DNA of 64,000 nucleotides, taken from Ctenosaura bakeri (taxonomy: Eukaryota; Chordata; Lepidosauria; Squamata; Iguanidae). The notes under the pieces are model-generated. The model searched no databases. It had not been told where the DNA came from and saw nothing but the letters and a program-made list of their open reading frames with translations. Where the stretch lies: contig CAOLHI010001839.1 in assembly GCA_948474755.1 (NCBI GenBank), positions 124,001 through 188,000 of the forward strand. Direction: 5' to 3'. Of the stretch, positions 21,101-32,512 are shown piece by piece; position 1 is the first letter of the stretch, and each line of letters starts with the position of its first letter. Both the position numbers and the translations under genes were made by a program.

Positions 21101-21589
21101 TCCCCTACCCCTTCCTGGCTCTGAACCTTACTCCAAATAAGAAACTGACACAAAATATATGGCAAATAAACTAAGTGAAAGACATGGAAAAATATGGAAA
21201 TGTATTGCAACATTATTTGCTCTATTTTGGACTTCCTGCCAACATGGGGGGGAAAACCTGAATTCATTCTTTCTAGCATTTCTTTCTATCTGTTTGGTTA
21301 ATGGTACATCAAGAGTACATATCACTAAACTGATTTATCTATTTTGTTTTGTGTTTTTAAATTATCACCTTTTCAACGAATCTTTAAAAAGGGAGGGGAA
21401 AATGCATGTGAAAAAAAATCTATTTGCATAGATATATGCTTCCTTTACATTGGCAATGAAAACTAAGAATCTGAGCACTGGGTGTTTCCACATAGAGGTG
21501 CCAAAAAAAAAGTTCCTGTGCAAAAATCTGCAAAAGTGGATTGCCTCTACTTTTAACTAATATATCTTATGCTGAAAGTAATTCTTTAA

Positions 21590-21840
21590 AAAAAAACAAC
21601 CTTGCCTTCTCATCCAAGATTAATTTCTCCCCATTTCCCTTTTCCTTGTCCCCTCTTCCTCCATGATCTTTCGCGAAAAGAATGTTCATTATCGGTGATA
21701 AGACAAGTAATTCAATTGTCACTGAGAATAATTAGGAAACTAAAAACACATGTAGATGTAAAGACTCTGATTCAAGCTCTGGTGCCATTGGTTAAGCCCA
21801 GCAGCTTTCACTGTATTAGGCTGAGCTAACCCTTGGAGAA
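21590..21840. promoter_or_regulatory. Candidate conserved non-coding element 3
   Basis: Repeat-free; contains TTTCGCGAAAAG (an E2F-like palindrome), TTATCGGTGATAAGAC and AGTAATTCAATTGTCACTGA. Conservation untested. Confidence 0.35.
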
Positions 21841-22189
21841 TTGCACACGACAACTGCCTAAGCTTCCCTTTGGTAAGGAGCAGCCTCGAATGTTACCCTT
21901 TACCCCTTTTCTTCTCAGTGCATTCCCACTCTTAGCTATCTTGATATTCTCCTTAAACCTGTAGATCAGGGTGAACATTGACCATAGTTTCATAGATGTT
22001 AGAGATGATGATTACTCTTCAGTGTAGCACCAGCTGGTTTTCAAGCTGCCAGACCTTATGAAACCCTCTTCAGGTCCATTGCCCTCTGTGACAGCTCCAG
22101 AAGTCCTGTACAGGCAGGAGACATATTTGGATTTTGTGAGGAGTTTTTCCCTTTCACGTATAGCTGGTCCTTCTGCTGTAGCTTCCTGC

Positions 22190-22378
22190 CATTTCACAGA
22201 TCCTCAGGCTGTCTCCGGCACTCTTTTGATTTGTTTGCCATTTTGTACAAGGGACACCATTTCACTACACCATTGAATATAAAAGGACTTGAGTATCTGC
22301 AGATTTTAGTATCCACAGGGGGTCCTGGAATCAAATCCTCATGGATACTGCGGGCCCACTGTATGATGCTGGGCACTG
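22190..22378 (+). mobile_element. Tigger/pogo-like DNA transposon fragment (family J, copy 1)
   Basis: Contains CATTTCACAGATCCTCAGGC, AAGGGACACCATTTCACTAC, ACTTGAGTATCTGCAGATTT and GGGGGTCCTGGAATCAAATC. The wording resembles TcMar-Tigger-type elements known from mammals. A second copy lies at 37612-37815. Confidence 0.5.
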
Positions 22379-22444
22379 TTGCTCTATGTCACGAGTAGGA
22401 AAAGTGTAGCCTACAGGCTATAGGTGGAACCCAGAGCAGTTTTT

Positions 22445-22636
22445 GAGGTCCTCCCAAGAGGGGTTTCTTGGCAAGGTTTGTTCAGAGGGGGGGTTGCCTT
22501 TGTCTTCATCTGAGGCTGAGAGAAAAAGTGACTTGCCTAAGGTCACCAAGTACGTTCCCATGCTGAGTGGGCATTTGAACCCTGGGTCTCCCAGAGTCCT
22601 CATCCAGTGCTCAAACTACTGCTTCACACTGGCCCA
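22445..22636 (-). mobile_element. tRNA-derived SINE, type 1 (copy B8)
   Basis: TTTCTTGGCAAGGTTTGTTC, GCCTAAGGTCACCAAGTACG, B-box complement ATTTGAACCCTGGG and head complement CTGCTTCACACTGGCCC. It lacks the tail. Confidence 0.85.
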
Positions 22637-22689
22637 AAACTACAATAGTGGTGCTTAACACAACGTTATTTGGGAGTAGGAACAACGAC

Positions 22690-23065
22690 CATTGGGGCAC
22701 TATCCAGTCTGAAGACATGGGAGAGAGCATCTCCTGCTGTGTCAGCCCAGTTATGTCATGCCCCCCCCTTAGAGGACCGACTGGTGCCTACAGTGCTCTC
22801 ATTTTGGCACCAAGCGAAAACATGGTGGTTGACCAGAGCTGACACAAACCCTTGCATGTATATGGTTTCAGATTATTTTAAAATGCGATGTTTTTGGTGG
22901 TTTTGATTGATCTGTCTTCTTGTGATTTTCTGAGTTTCTCAGTATAGCCTTCCAAAATCTCTTTCACTACACTGTTTTAAACTGATCATGTTGCTGTATT
23001 ATACACTGCTCAGAGATCTTCAGACAGAAGGAGAGACAGAAATATTTAAACAAATAAACAAACAA
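22690..23065 (+). mobile_element. L2/CR1-type LINE 3' end (copy C4)
   Basis: CCGACTGGTGCCTACAGTGC, TCATTTTGGCACCAAGCG, then an AT-rich 3' UTR-like segment and a finish CAGAGATCTTCAGACAGAAG then AAATAAACAAACAAACC. 5'-truncated. The subfamily differs from C1-C3. Confidence 0.45.
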
Positions 23066-23644
23066 ACCAATGGTGGGGGGGATGAGATCAAATCTTCTAG
23101 CACTCAAAGCAGCTCTATGTTGCTATGCAACTACCAATTCTGTCTGGAGTACCTGTTGCCAGAGCTACCTTCAAGATGTTATATTCTCATCCCCACTCTC
23201 CCCACCGCACTCTCTCTCTATTGCGTGCACATCAACGTGCATGTACACACAGACACATACAGAGGAAACAGGAAAGCAAAAGAGAGGGAGAATTCTTGCC
23301 TTTAAAGGCACACAAGGGATGGCTGTTGAATTTTTCGTAGGAGAAATATTGCCATGTCACTGTGTGGAATCACTGAGTGGGAGGAAGGAGAAGGAGAAAG
23401 AGACTCATGTCATGAGCGAAGGGGGAATCATTCAGAAAGGGACTCCTTAAAATTGGATCAGTCTTGGGAGCTACATTATTTTGATGCATGATGTACAAAT
23501 GAAGAGAAAAGACCTTTAGAGACAGTTTGCTGTGCAATGACTGAAAGCGCTGATTTTACAATTTTGACTCTTCTGTTGCTGCCCTGGTCAATTCCTAGAG
23601 ATGACAAGAGGCAGCACCAGGGTATAGATTTAAATCAGCCGGGA

Positions 23645-23817
23645 AGGATGTTGTTGTTGTTTGCCCTCAAGTCTTCTTTGAAGGAGGAGTTGCCTTTGCC
23701 TTCCTCAGAGGCTGAGGGAGTATGACTGGCCCAAGGTCACCCAGTGGGTTTCCATGGCTGAGCAGGGATTTGGTCTCCAGAATCATAGTCCAACACTTAG
23801 ACAAAGACACTACACTG
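23645..23817 (-). mobile_element. tRNA-derived SINE, type 1, internally deleted (B9)
   Basis: (GTT)n, CCCTCAAGTCTTCTTTGAAG, GTCACCCAGTGGGTTTCCAT and TAGTCCAACACTTAGAC. It abuts family A copy A10. Confidence 0.85.
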
Positions 23818-23983
23818 GGGACATTTCCACACTACGCTGTTATGGAGCTATTATTCCAGCTTCAACCTCCTATGGAATCCTGGGGTTTGCAGTTACGGGA
23901 GGGGCGGAAACTGCAAACCCCAGGATTCCATAGGAGGTTGAAACTGGAATAATAGCACTATAACAGTGTAGTGTGGAAAGGCC
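23818..23983. mobile_element. Foldback family A, short palindromic copy (A10)
   Basis: GGACATTTCCACACTACGCT to GTGTGGAAAGGCC. Both arms share private CAGCTTCAACCTCC-type changes. The centre is GGGAGGGGCGGAAACTGC. Confidence 0.9.
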
Positions 23984-24184
23984 CTGGGTCTTGGGGGCAC
24001 TGTTGCTTTTTTACAAAGATTTAAAGAGATCGACGATCTCTGCTATCTCATATAGTTTGTTTGATGTTTACTGATGACCCTCATTCTAAGAAGTCCTGGT
24101 TGCGTAACTCCAGCAGAAGAGCAGAACAGAAAATTAGCAAGACTGTAGAGCACAGTATACCTATTCTGCATGATAACAGCTGCT

Positions 24185-24395
24185 TGAACCCAGTACACTA
24201 CTGTCATAGCTTCATCCTATGGAAACTTAGGATTTGTAGTTTGATGGGGGTACTTTACAATTTTGGTTAGAGAGCTCTTCTGCTGTAGTTCAGGGGAGGG
24301 GGCCAGCAAACTACTAACCCCCGGATTCCATAGACTGGAACCATGGCAGTTAAAGCAGAATCGTAGTGCTATAACTGTGTAGTGTTGCCACAGGT
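24185..24395. mobile_element. Diverged family A-like foldback (A17)
   Basis: ACACTACTGTCATAGCTTCA, ATCCTATGGAAACTTAGGAT, core TTAGAGAGCTCTTCTG, then CCCGGATTCCATAGACTGGA, CAGTTAAAGCAGAATCGTAG and ACTGTGTAGTG. Same plan as family A but an older subfamily. Confidence 0.65.
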
Positions 24396-24479
24396 CAGTT
24401 TCAGCATTACTCAGAGATGTGATGTTCTGTTTCTTCCTATGGAAAGCAAAGTAGTCCTCCACACACATTTAAATTATTT

Positions 24480-24720
24480 TTGCTTAATGTTCTAGCAAGT
24501 GTATATTAAAGTAGATATTTGTATACAGACTATATTTGAAATGAGGTGATTAATTAACAGCAATTGAGTGACAGCAAGTCTAAGAGAGCAGGTTATGCAA
24601 AACCACAAACCGCCCATTAAACATATTTTTTGTTATCATTAATTTTGCACACACCTAGTTCACACAACCAGTGTATGCATGGCTAACTGTGGAAGGGTTG
24701 ATGAGAAACTTGCTGCTTTG
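24480..24720. promoter_or_regulatory. Candidate conserved non-coding element 4
   Basis: AT-rich but structured: GGTGATTAATTAACAGCAAT, CACAAACCGCCCATTAAAC (RUNX-like ACCACA nearby), TTATCATTAATTTTGCACAC. Low-repeat. Confidence 0.3.
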
Positions 24721-24743
24721 GGGGGGGGGTTAAATTGGAAGCC

Positions 24744-24930
24744 CAGGACAACGTAGTGGTTAAAGTATTGGACTGGCATTTAGAGTACGGAGATTAAAGT
24801 TCCCCTTGAGCTATAAAACTTAGTGGGTGACTCCAGGCCAGTCATTCTCCCTCTTCCTGGGTTACCTCACAGGGCTGTTGTAAAAACAAAGCAGGGAGGA
24901 GAAGAACCACGTAATCTCCATTAGGCCAGC
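24744..24930 (+). mobile_element. tRNA-derived SINE, type 2 (copy 1)
   Basis: The head GTAGTGGTTAAAGTATTGGA resembles type 1, but the body differs: TTACCTCACAGGGCTGTTGT and AGGAGGAGAAGAACCACGTA. This matches 41523-41905 and a SINE style I associate with squamates. Confidence 0.65.
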
Positions 24931-25279
24931 TACAAATATAGCTAATGAACAGTTTAAATATTAATAGCAGGTATGGAGAGGTAGGATTTTTGACGGCAGT
25001 GTGGCGGAGAAAATAGGGTTGCACTGAAAATATCCACACGTCTTGTTTGCAATGAAAAAGTGTCAGAGGGAGGCTCCCTTGCAATTGCTATTAGCAATTC
25101 AAAAACTGAGGTTACAGCTGATGATGCATTCAAGATCACTGCTAGCGTGGTTATGCCTGTTTTCTGGATCCAGGTGAAACAACACTCAAGAGAGTTGCAC
25201 AAAAGGTTTGTCTTAAGTCCAGAGTGCAGTTTGAACACACACTGCTGGACAACACTTGTCAACAAAGTTTGTGTTGTCC

Positions 25280-25770
25280 TATACAGCTTCTGTCAAGGCT
25301 ACCTGATGGACCATATCTCCCTGTATGAGCCTTCCTGAGTCCTGAAATCCTCAGGAGAGACCTTTTTTTCAGTCTCACCATGTTCACAGGTCTGACTTGT
25401 GGGCGCACAAAGTGGGGCCTTCTCAGTGGCTGCCCCTAAGCTCCAGAAATCCTCCCCAAGGCGTCCAGAAGGGTTCCTTCCTTAGTGTCCTTCTGTCAGC
25501 AGTCAAAGACTTTTTTTTTATTCCAACACAGCTTTTAGCAGTGAAGATTTTTCAGGGAAGGACTTTTAAGACTGTACTGTATTGCTTTGAGTTGTAATAT
25601 TTTTAACTGCTTTTATCCTTTTTTAGAGTATGTTTTAGGTTGTTTTAATATTGTCGAGAGTTTAATGGTTTAAATGCTGAGGTTGTATGTATTAAACTAT
25701 ATGGGAATCATTTAAATTTGTTAGCTTCCTTGAATTCCGATGTTGGGAATTATTATTACTAGTAGTTCTA
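25280..25770 (+). mobile_element. L2/CR1-type LINE 3' end (copy C2)
   Basis: CTGTATGAGCCTTCCTGAGT, GGGCCTTCTCAGTGGCTGCC, CCTAAGCTCCAGAAATCCTC, TTCTGTCAGCAGTCAAAGAC and TTAGCTTCCTTGAATTCCGA. Parallel to C1 and C3. Confidence 0.7.
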
Positions 25771-25784
25771 TTAGCATTATTGGT

Positions 25785-25965
25785 GCAGAAACCAATTGAG
25801 CATTGGAGTGGAGACCAGGGTTAAATTCTGCACTTTGCCATGAAAATGAACTGGGCAACTTTGGGAATGTCACACACTCTCAGCCCCATCATAGGTTCAC
25901 CTTGGGAACTCGACAAGTCAAAAGTGATTTGAATACACACAACAACAACAACAACAACAACAACG
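25785..25965 (+). mobile_element. tRNA-derived SINE, type 1 (copy B11)
   Basis: GCATTGGAGTGGAGACCAGG, GTCACACACTCTCAGCCCCA, and a long (CAA)n tail at 25938-25965. The head is partly lost. Confidence 0.85.
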
Positions 25966-26114
25966 GGCTGCACTGTACTGTACTTCTTTATACATCCGTG
26001 TCTTTCTCAGCAGCAAGGTAGCAGAAAATAGACATGCTCTGTGTTAGAGCCAAAAGGAGTATTTTACCTCTGGTTTCTATGACAAAAAGTATTTCATTTA
26101 TAAAATGATGGGGT

Positions 26115-26290
26115 CTTTTACCTTTAGTCAATGGCAGCAACAGGTTATTGAAACTGGCTTTGAGGGCCGTCTGAGATCAACAAATGCTATGGCTAACCGT
26201 CAGGCAAAGATTGCTTCCCAGAAAAATTACACCCTTTCATTTCACGTGTCAGTGACCCGTCTTCAGTTGGATTTCTGAGAAGTCAGAAAT
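26115..26290. promoter_or_regulatory. Candidate conserved non-coding element 5
   Basis: Repeat-free; contains GAAACTGGCTTTGAGGGCCG, ATGGCTAACCGTCAGGCAAA and TTTCATTTCACGTGTCAGTG (E-box CACGTG). Confidence 0.35.
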
Positions 26291-26374
26291 TGTTTTGGAT
26301 ATTTGTACTTATTTTAAAAGCCAGAGGAAGGAGGCCTCTGGACTTTTTTTTTAAAGACATTGTTGTATTCCAGT

Positions 26375-26478
26375 TCCTCTAAGTCACAGCTGATAAGGCC
26401 AGTGATCAGTATTGATAGAAGTTGTAGTTTAAGCAACATCTGGAACAGCACATCTTGGGCATCTAAAATGACCCTGTT
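26375..26478. mobile_element. Foldback family H fragment (H2)
   Basis: AGAAGTTGTAGTTTAAGCAA then CATCTGGAACAGCACATC, matching one family H arm. Confidence 0.4.
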
Positions 26479-27059
26479 CTAGCACTGAGCCACAAGACAC
26501 GCTCTCTGTAACATTTTTCTTCTCTGCCTTCCTTTTTCTGCCTTCCCATTTTATTTTTTCCCCTGCTTTGTCTTTTTTTCAGAGATTGGAAGTAACTCGT
26601 TACAAATAGTTGTTTATCCTTCTGCAAGAATTAAGGCACGGCTACTTTTCATCATAGCTGTAATTTAATGTGGAGTAACTTTTCAGGCTGTAACTGAATT
26701 TAGTTACTTTTATAGTTACCGAAAGACTCACTAGATGGTGGAGGAGGAACATCAGATGGTTCAAGTGCCTTATGGTTTGCTGTGGGTGTTGCAATAATGA
26801 CAAGACAGGCGTATGGAAAGGATATTTTGTACCACAAGCCAGCCACCACTGGTATTGAGAATTTTCAAACTAACTCAGAAGTAATTATTGAGCCACTTTT
26901 GGGGAATGGGTACTTCTAAGTACTTTTTAAAAATATGAGCTATGACAGAATAGCAGTTGTGTGTGATGTGTGTGTGTTGGGGAGGTGTCTCTAGGATCTC
27001 TAAAACTGGTCAGCTTTTGAAAATCGCAGTAAAAAAGAAACAACCTAATAGCCTGGACC

Positions 27060-27490
27060 TAAAAGTTAATGGCCCAAATTCCTGAAATGGATAAAGAGAC
27101 ACCGAATTTTCCATTTCCTTGGTCTTTTCCATCTCCAGATACCAGTCCAAGTTCAAACATCCAGAAGGACATCCTGTCTTTTTGTAATCACTTGACTCCC
27201 TTGCCTTCCCCCACTACATTTCCAAGTGACAGAATGGAGACCGGGTGGTTTTTCATGTTTCAAGGCAGGCAGCGAAATTCTTCCATAAAAGTCCATCAGA
27301 CAGATGCATTAACTCCCATAATCCCTTCCCGTGGTTTAGGAGACGCCAGCCAGCTTTATTAATTAAATCCAGTTATCTGGTGACTACTGCAAATTAAGCA
27401 TTTCCTTGTAATGGCTGTAATGAGGGGCTCATTCATTAGTAAATGTTTCCATTACACTCAAGGTGAGGAGCTTCTGTGCAGATTGCTTTA
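27060..27490. promoter_or_regulatory. Candidate conserved non-coding element 6 (strongest island)
   Basis: About 430 bp free of repeats and rich in homeodomain-like cores: TTATTAATTAAATCC, GCAAATTAAGCATTTCC, GTAATGGCTGTAATGAGG and TTCATTAGTAAATG. A 97-codon plus-strand frame at 27069-27362 has no known domain, so I favour a regulatory element over an exon. Confidence 0.45.
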
Positions 27491-27761
27491 GCTGGCCAAC
27501 TAAGGAACAAAGTATGAGAGAGAGAGAGAAAGAGAAAGAGGAAAAAACAGGTGTTAGGGGCATACACTGGCTGGAAAATTTATACTGGCAAAGCTTTCAG
27601 TTAGCATGGCTCTCATTTCTTCTGTGAACATGGCAGAGGGAAACATAAGCAAACCCACCTACCTGCTTCGGCATCATTTTCCTACTTCTGGAGTTTTGTG
27701 AGCTTTAAAGAAAGCTTTACTTACTTACCTGAAAATACTGTATAAATACTGCCTATCCACA

Positions 27762-27982
27762 GCCTGGTGTAAGGGTTTGAATACTGACCTAGGAGTGGGA
27801 GAGGCCAGGGTTCAAATCTATACTCAGCCATGATGGAAACCCACTGGGTTGACTGTGGGCAAGTCACACTCTCTCAGCCTAAGGGGGAGGCAGTGACCAA
27901 CCTCCTCTGAATGAATCTTGCCAAGAAAACTTAGGAGCGGCTTTCAGTAAGTTGAAATGGATTTGAAAGCACAAAACAATGC
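27762..27982 (+). mobile_element. tRNA-derived SINE, type 1 (copy B12)
   Basis: CCTGGTGTAAGGGTTTGAAT, B box GGTTCAAATCTA, GTCACACTCTCTCAGCCTAA and GAATCTTGCCAAGAAAAC. The 3' end is AAGCACAAAACAA. Confidence 0.9.
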
Positions 27983-28170
27983 CTCTCTATTAAATCTATC
28001 CATCAGACTGTTTGGCTTACATTCCACCTTTCTAGCAGAACTGGGACAACACTATAATGAAATTCATAGAGTGACTTCTGTCAGTGTTTCCCAAAGGATT
28101 TAAAGCATACTTTTCTTGTTTGTATACACATCATAAGCAATCACAATAAGGGGGAGAGAGAGGCTGTGGT

Positions 28171-28238
28171 GCTACACTAAAGAAATGGAGAATAGCGTCA
28201 TGCTTATGTGAAATCACTCTCTGTTTCTTTAATGTAGC
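28171..28238. repeat. 15-bp hairpin with short loop
   Basis: GCTACACTAAAGAAA (28171-28185) pairs with TTTCTTTAATGTAGC (28224-28238) with one mismatch; 38-nt loop. No family recognised. Sequence around it (28000-28620) is otherwise unassigned. Confidence 0.7.
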
Positions 28239-28899
28239 ATCCTGGACTTCTGTCCAGCATTCTGGAATTACTCGGTGGTTGGACAATGCTACCTCATTAG
28301 TGGATTGTGCCATTACCCTACCAAATGTACAATCCAATGCTCCTTCATGAACAACGCACATGTGCATCCATGTGCAATGCACAATGGACCCACATAAAAA
28401 GTCTGATTCTCCAGCCTGGAACTGACTGTGTTTGTTCTGCATCAGAAAAAAGTCCAGCCACTTGCAAAGGAAGTGTAAGCTTAAGGCACCAACAGGATTC
28501 CAGCCATAATCTTGCAGTTTTCAAATACATAGTCCTTAACTTTTCATTGTCTTAAAAGAAAAGGAATCATGTTTGACAACAGCCCAGGTCAATCACCCTT
28601 GGAGATTTGGATGAAATATTTTATTATGTTATCCTCATTTTATCCATAGGTGTTACTGCATATTTTTTAAAAAACAATGACACAAAGTATAAAATTTTGC
28701 TTAAATAAAAAAGAGGATTTGTAGCACTTTCTTTCACAGGGCCCATGGGATAGCCTATAGGACTCAAGACAGGCTGTGCAACATAGATAATATTGTCTTT
28801 CAATCCCTCGTTCTGTTTTTCAACACTCCAACACCTTGTCACTGTTCTACAGCTCCTGACATTTGCCAACTGAGATGGCTGCCTCATTCTGTTGCCTTC

Positions 28900-29120
28900 T
28901 TCTTATTCCTCCTCCTCCTCCTCCTCCACTTTATTTATAATCTGCCTTTCCCGAAAAACTGGAACTCAAGAAGGCTTACGAATTAAAATGATTGTAATGT
29001 GCTTTTAAGAATGCCAAAAACTAATGTTAAAATAGAATTGAACTATTAACAATATTAAAACAATTTGAAACATTCACTTAGAAATAATGAAAACGCATTT
29101 AAAAGGTAGTTAGAAGCAGT
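28900..29120 (-). mobile_element. L2/CR1-like 3' end, minus strand
   Basis: (CTC)n, then TTTATTTATAATCTGCCTTT, GGAACTCAAGAAGGCTTACG and an A/T-rich trailer. This is the reverse complement of the usual LINE finish in which GCCTT...GGCAGATTATAAATAAA closes the element. Confidence 0.5.
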
Positions 29121-29559
29121 TAATACTAGAACAGAGTTTACAGTATTTTTGTACGCAGAAAAATTCACTCCTGGTTTCTACCGGCAGTGCCTCAAGCTAT
29201 TGCTAGCCAACTGGGATTGAGACTCTATTCTTGATTTAGAAAGGATTTTGGCTAGTAGTCTACCAGTAGATCTTGCTCTATCTTCTGCCCAGCCTTGGTG
29301 TGCACAGTACTGAGACAGATGTCCCAATGGTTTGACCTAGTATGAGGCAACTTCCTATCTTCATCCATGAAGTATTGTTTGGGTTTCTGGATCCAATGCT
29401 GGCTCCAGCAGCTTTCTCTCCAATTGCATCTGGAGCTGAGCATAGAGTCATAGCTCCCTCTGCTGATGTAACATGCAAATAACCACACCATTTCTTGAAA
29501 AGACTGAGTTCACAAGAAGACTTGCAACCATTTTCAACCTCACTAATCTCACAGTAAGA

Positions 29560-29735
29560 ATAAACAGGGTCACTGTGTACCTTGAGTCCCTTTTCAGCAC
29601 GAGCATACTGTCATAAATTGATTTAATTACCAGTAGCTATTCTCTATAAATACCATTCACTATAAATAAACGCAGGAGTATAATTCATTAGCATGCTATA
29701 TAACCCTTCTGAACCAGTTCTTTGGGAACATATTG
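29560..29735. promoter_or_regulatory. Candidate conserved non-coding element 7
   Basis: ATAAATTGATTTAATTACCA, CTATAAATACCATTCACTAT and TATAATTCATTAGCATGC: MEF2-like and homeodomain-like AT cores in repeat-free sequence. Confidence 0.3.
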
Positions 29736-29884
29736 TTATGCATACCCCAATACCTGGAGCGTTGAGGTTTCATGGGATTTAGTGCTTTCTCTGTAACTCA
29801 GTTCACTCTAAGATCATATGGGACCTGAGGCATTTTGCAATCATTTCATTTATTTATAAGTCTGTATGTTGAGCTAGAATTGGG

Positions 29885-30028
29885 ACAAGAATCATGTGGG
29901 CCTCCAAGTGGTGTTGCAACGCAATTCCCAATAACCCCAGCCACCCATAGACAAAAATGGGGCATTCTGCGAGTTGTGGTCTAACAACATGTAGAGGGCT
30001 ACACAATTGCCATCCCTGAGCTAGGACC
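29885..30028. mobile_element. Foldback family H (copy H3)
   Basis: GGGCCTCCAAGTGGTGTTGC, CAATTCCCAATAACCCCAGC and, inverted, GAGTTGTGGTCTAACAACAT then GTAGAGGGC. Confidence 0.55.
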
Positions 30029-30104
30029 TCAGGACATTTTGCTAAGTAAGGCTAAGGTCAAAAAATCAACATACCTATCATTCCTACAGAAACTGCCTAG
30101 ATTA

Positions 30105-30485
30105 TATTTTCAAACTGTCCTGATTTAGCGGGGACAGTCCTGATTCACCCTCTATCATCCCATCTCAGGTGCCTTTATAATGTCCCAGTTTCTCTTTCCT
30201 CCTCCCACTTTCCCCTTTCATCCTCAACATATTTCACTAATTGCAGATTGAGTCCAAAGAGCAAAAAAAGGTTTGCACTCAACTCAGCAGGGGGAAGAAG
30301 AAAGGAGGAGGTAAACCCTTGCCCTTCCCAGTAGGCTTGGACAAAAGCAAGCTGTTACAGCCTTTCCTAGCTTGTGTTCTCTTCCTCATTAATAACTTTT
30401 GCCATCTTGACCACACTTTGACAATGCTTGGCCACATTTTTCTTGGTTTACATTTATGAAATGTTGCAGAGCATGGTAGACTGAA
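30105..30485 (+). mobile_element. Interspersed repeat family D (copy D3)
   Basis: TCAAACTGTCCTGATTTAGC, CATCCTCAACATATTTCACT, GGCTTGGACAAAAGCAAGCT, AACTTTTGCCATCTTGACCA and GAAATGTTGCAGAGCATGG. Near-complete. Confidence 0.75.
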
Positions 30486-30509
30486 CTGTTACTAATGATT
30501 GGAGTAGTG

Positions 30510-30940
30510 TCATTCGCTGGATAACTCACAATCCACAAACCCCACTCTGAGATAGACAGCAGTGTTTATTTCTGTCAAGCAAGCAACACAGCAGGCATCT
30601 TCAGAAGTTACTGAGACTACGGCATACAAGGAGTTCACAAGCTTTATACCTTCATATACAAATTTAGGAGTGTAAAGCTGTGACTAGGAAGGATTATCAA
30701 TTAAACATCACCCCACATCTTTAAATCTCTCCCAGACTCTCAGTTGCATACCCATCTTTCATCCTTGAAGCAAGAACATGTTTCCTGTCTCTTATCTCTG
30801 AGCATTTCCATTTCTCACAATATCCTTTGGTGCTTTCATTTTTCCTGTCTCTGATTTTCTCCCTTTCTCCCAGATACACAGTAACATGGAGCATTAAAGC
30901 AATTAGTCGTTTGATACTTCTGAACACACACATAAGTTTT
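30510..30940 (-). mobile_element. Possible LTR-derived segment
   Basis: CAGTGTTTATTTCTGTCAAG looks like a reversed poly-A signal within an LTR; no second LTR or termini were found. It is interrupted at 30941 by a retroelement and seems to continue after 31286. Confidence 0.25.
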
Positions 30941-31271
30941 TTTTTAATTTTAATAATTTTATTAATTTTCCAAAAAAAAGAAATAATAAATAAAAACAAA
31001 TAAGTACATCTTTTAGTAATACAACAAATAGTGGTAATATCTTCTTACAACAATTTCACATATTTATGATATTTCTTCCTAGCTTTTTTTTATAAGAGCT
31101 AATAAATATTATTATTTGTTTTATAACACTAACTCTCTATTTGTCATCAATTACCTCTTATATATTGATCCAGCATTCCATTTATCTTGTCAATTAACCG
31201 TATTCTTACATCTTATCATTAAGCTCCTAAATTAATCTAACTCTAGTTTTTAATTTACATTAGAAATATTT
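30941..31271 (-). mobile_element. 5'-truncated poly-A retroelement with 15-bp target duplication
   Basis: ACACACATAAGTTTT occurs at 30926-30940 and again at 31272-31286, a perfect 15-bp direct repeat. The 331-bp insert is A/T-rich, starts with a T-run (poly-A read on the minus strand) and has no long frame. This is typical of L1-like, target-primed insertion. Confidence 0.8.
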
Positions 31272-31840
31272 ACACACATAAGTTTTAAACAGATATAAAT
31301 TTGCAATCAACAATTGGACTTCGACACCTAGTAGCACTCTAACTCACTCTAGCATTTCTTTACACCAATTTCTAGTACACATCCAGCAAAAAATATTATG
31401 ACAGGAGACACGCATTCTGCCTGGTAGCATTCTGCTCTACCATATTTGAGCCCAGCTGTGGGGATGGCTACAAGCTTTGCTAGGCTGCAATTAGCCAACT
31501 CAACTTGAATGATAAGTTATTGAATGAAAGTGCAAAGGGAGTATCTTGTAGTTGTTCCCACATTCATTATAAATAACCTGAGCCAATTATTTCTTTCATT
31601 TATTTAAACAGAAAATTTATATATTTATTTATTTCCAGTATGGGATCCAAGGCAGTCGACAAGCTAGAATACAATTCAAACAAGGCACAACACAAAGTTT
31701 TAAAATAATTAAATAAATAGTTATATTACATAACATTGATTTACAACAATTTTAAACACATTTAAAACAAAATGAAGATGTTAAAAAAATTCCACAGACC
31801 CTAGTTAAAAGACCTTCTGTAACAATCAGTTAACAATCGA

Positions 31841-32039
31841 AGACCGTTTCTGCACTATACTATTACAGTGCCATTATTCCACTTTCAGCATCCTGTGGAA
31901 CTCTGGGGTTTGTAGTTTCCTGAGGACAAAGAGCTCTCTGGCTGAAAATCCTAAATGTCCATCCCTAAACTGCAAATCCCAGGATTCCATAGTTGAAAGT
32001 GGAATAATAGCACTATAATAGTGTAGTGCGGAAATGGCC
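31841..32039 (+). mobile_element. Foldback family A, full-length copy (A15)
   Basis: ACCGTTTCTGCACTATACTA to GTGCGGAAATGGCC, core GAGGACAAAGAGCTCTCTGG. Arms not mirrored. Confidence 0.85.
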
Positions 32040-32512
32040 ATAGGCTGGGATAAACAAAAAGGCCTTTGCTGAAGAGTTTTTGAAAGACTGAAAACCATTT
32101 ATAGGCTATTTAAGTAAAGAGAAATCTAATGATGCAATAATTTGCAGATATGGACACTAGAATTCCAGTAGGATTACTCAATTGGATCTGTAATGGTAGA
32201 ACAATATATTTTTCTTTCTTTATTTTCCCCTCTTTCTTTCATTTCAGTTTGCTGGGGGCAGGCAGAGCTCTTTTGTGTTTTACTAGGGTAGTGCTCAGTG
32301 TTTTAGTTTAGATACTGGTACTGTGTTCTACTTTTATATTTTAGGGTTTTTTTTTTCCTTTTTGAACAAGTATTTCTTTGATTGTAACTGTGACTTTAAC
32401 TGAATTTGACTATTTGTTTGTTCATTTTAAAACTCATAAATAATCTTTTTTAAAAGGTCTTTGCCTTATGGTGAAAAGAGAGCAGAGGAGGGTCCCACTT
32501 AGCTCACATTGA

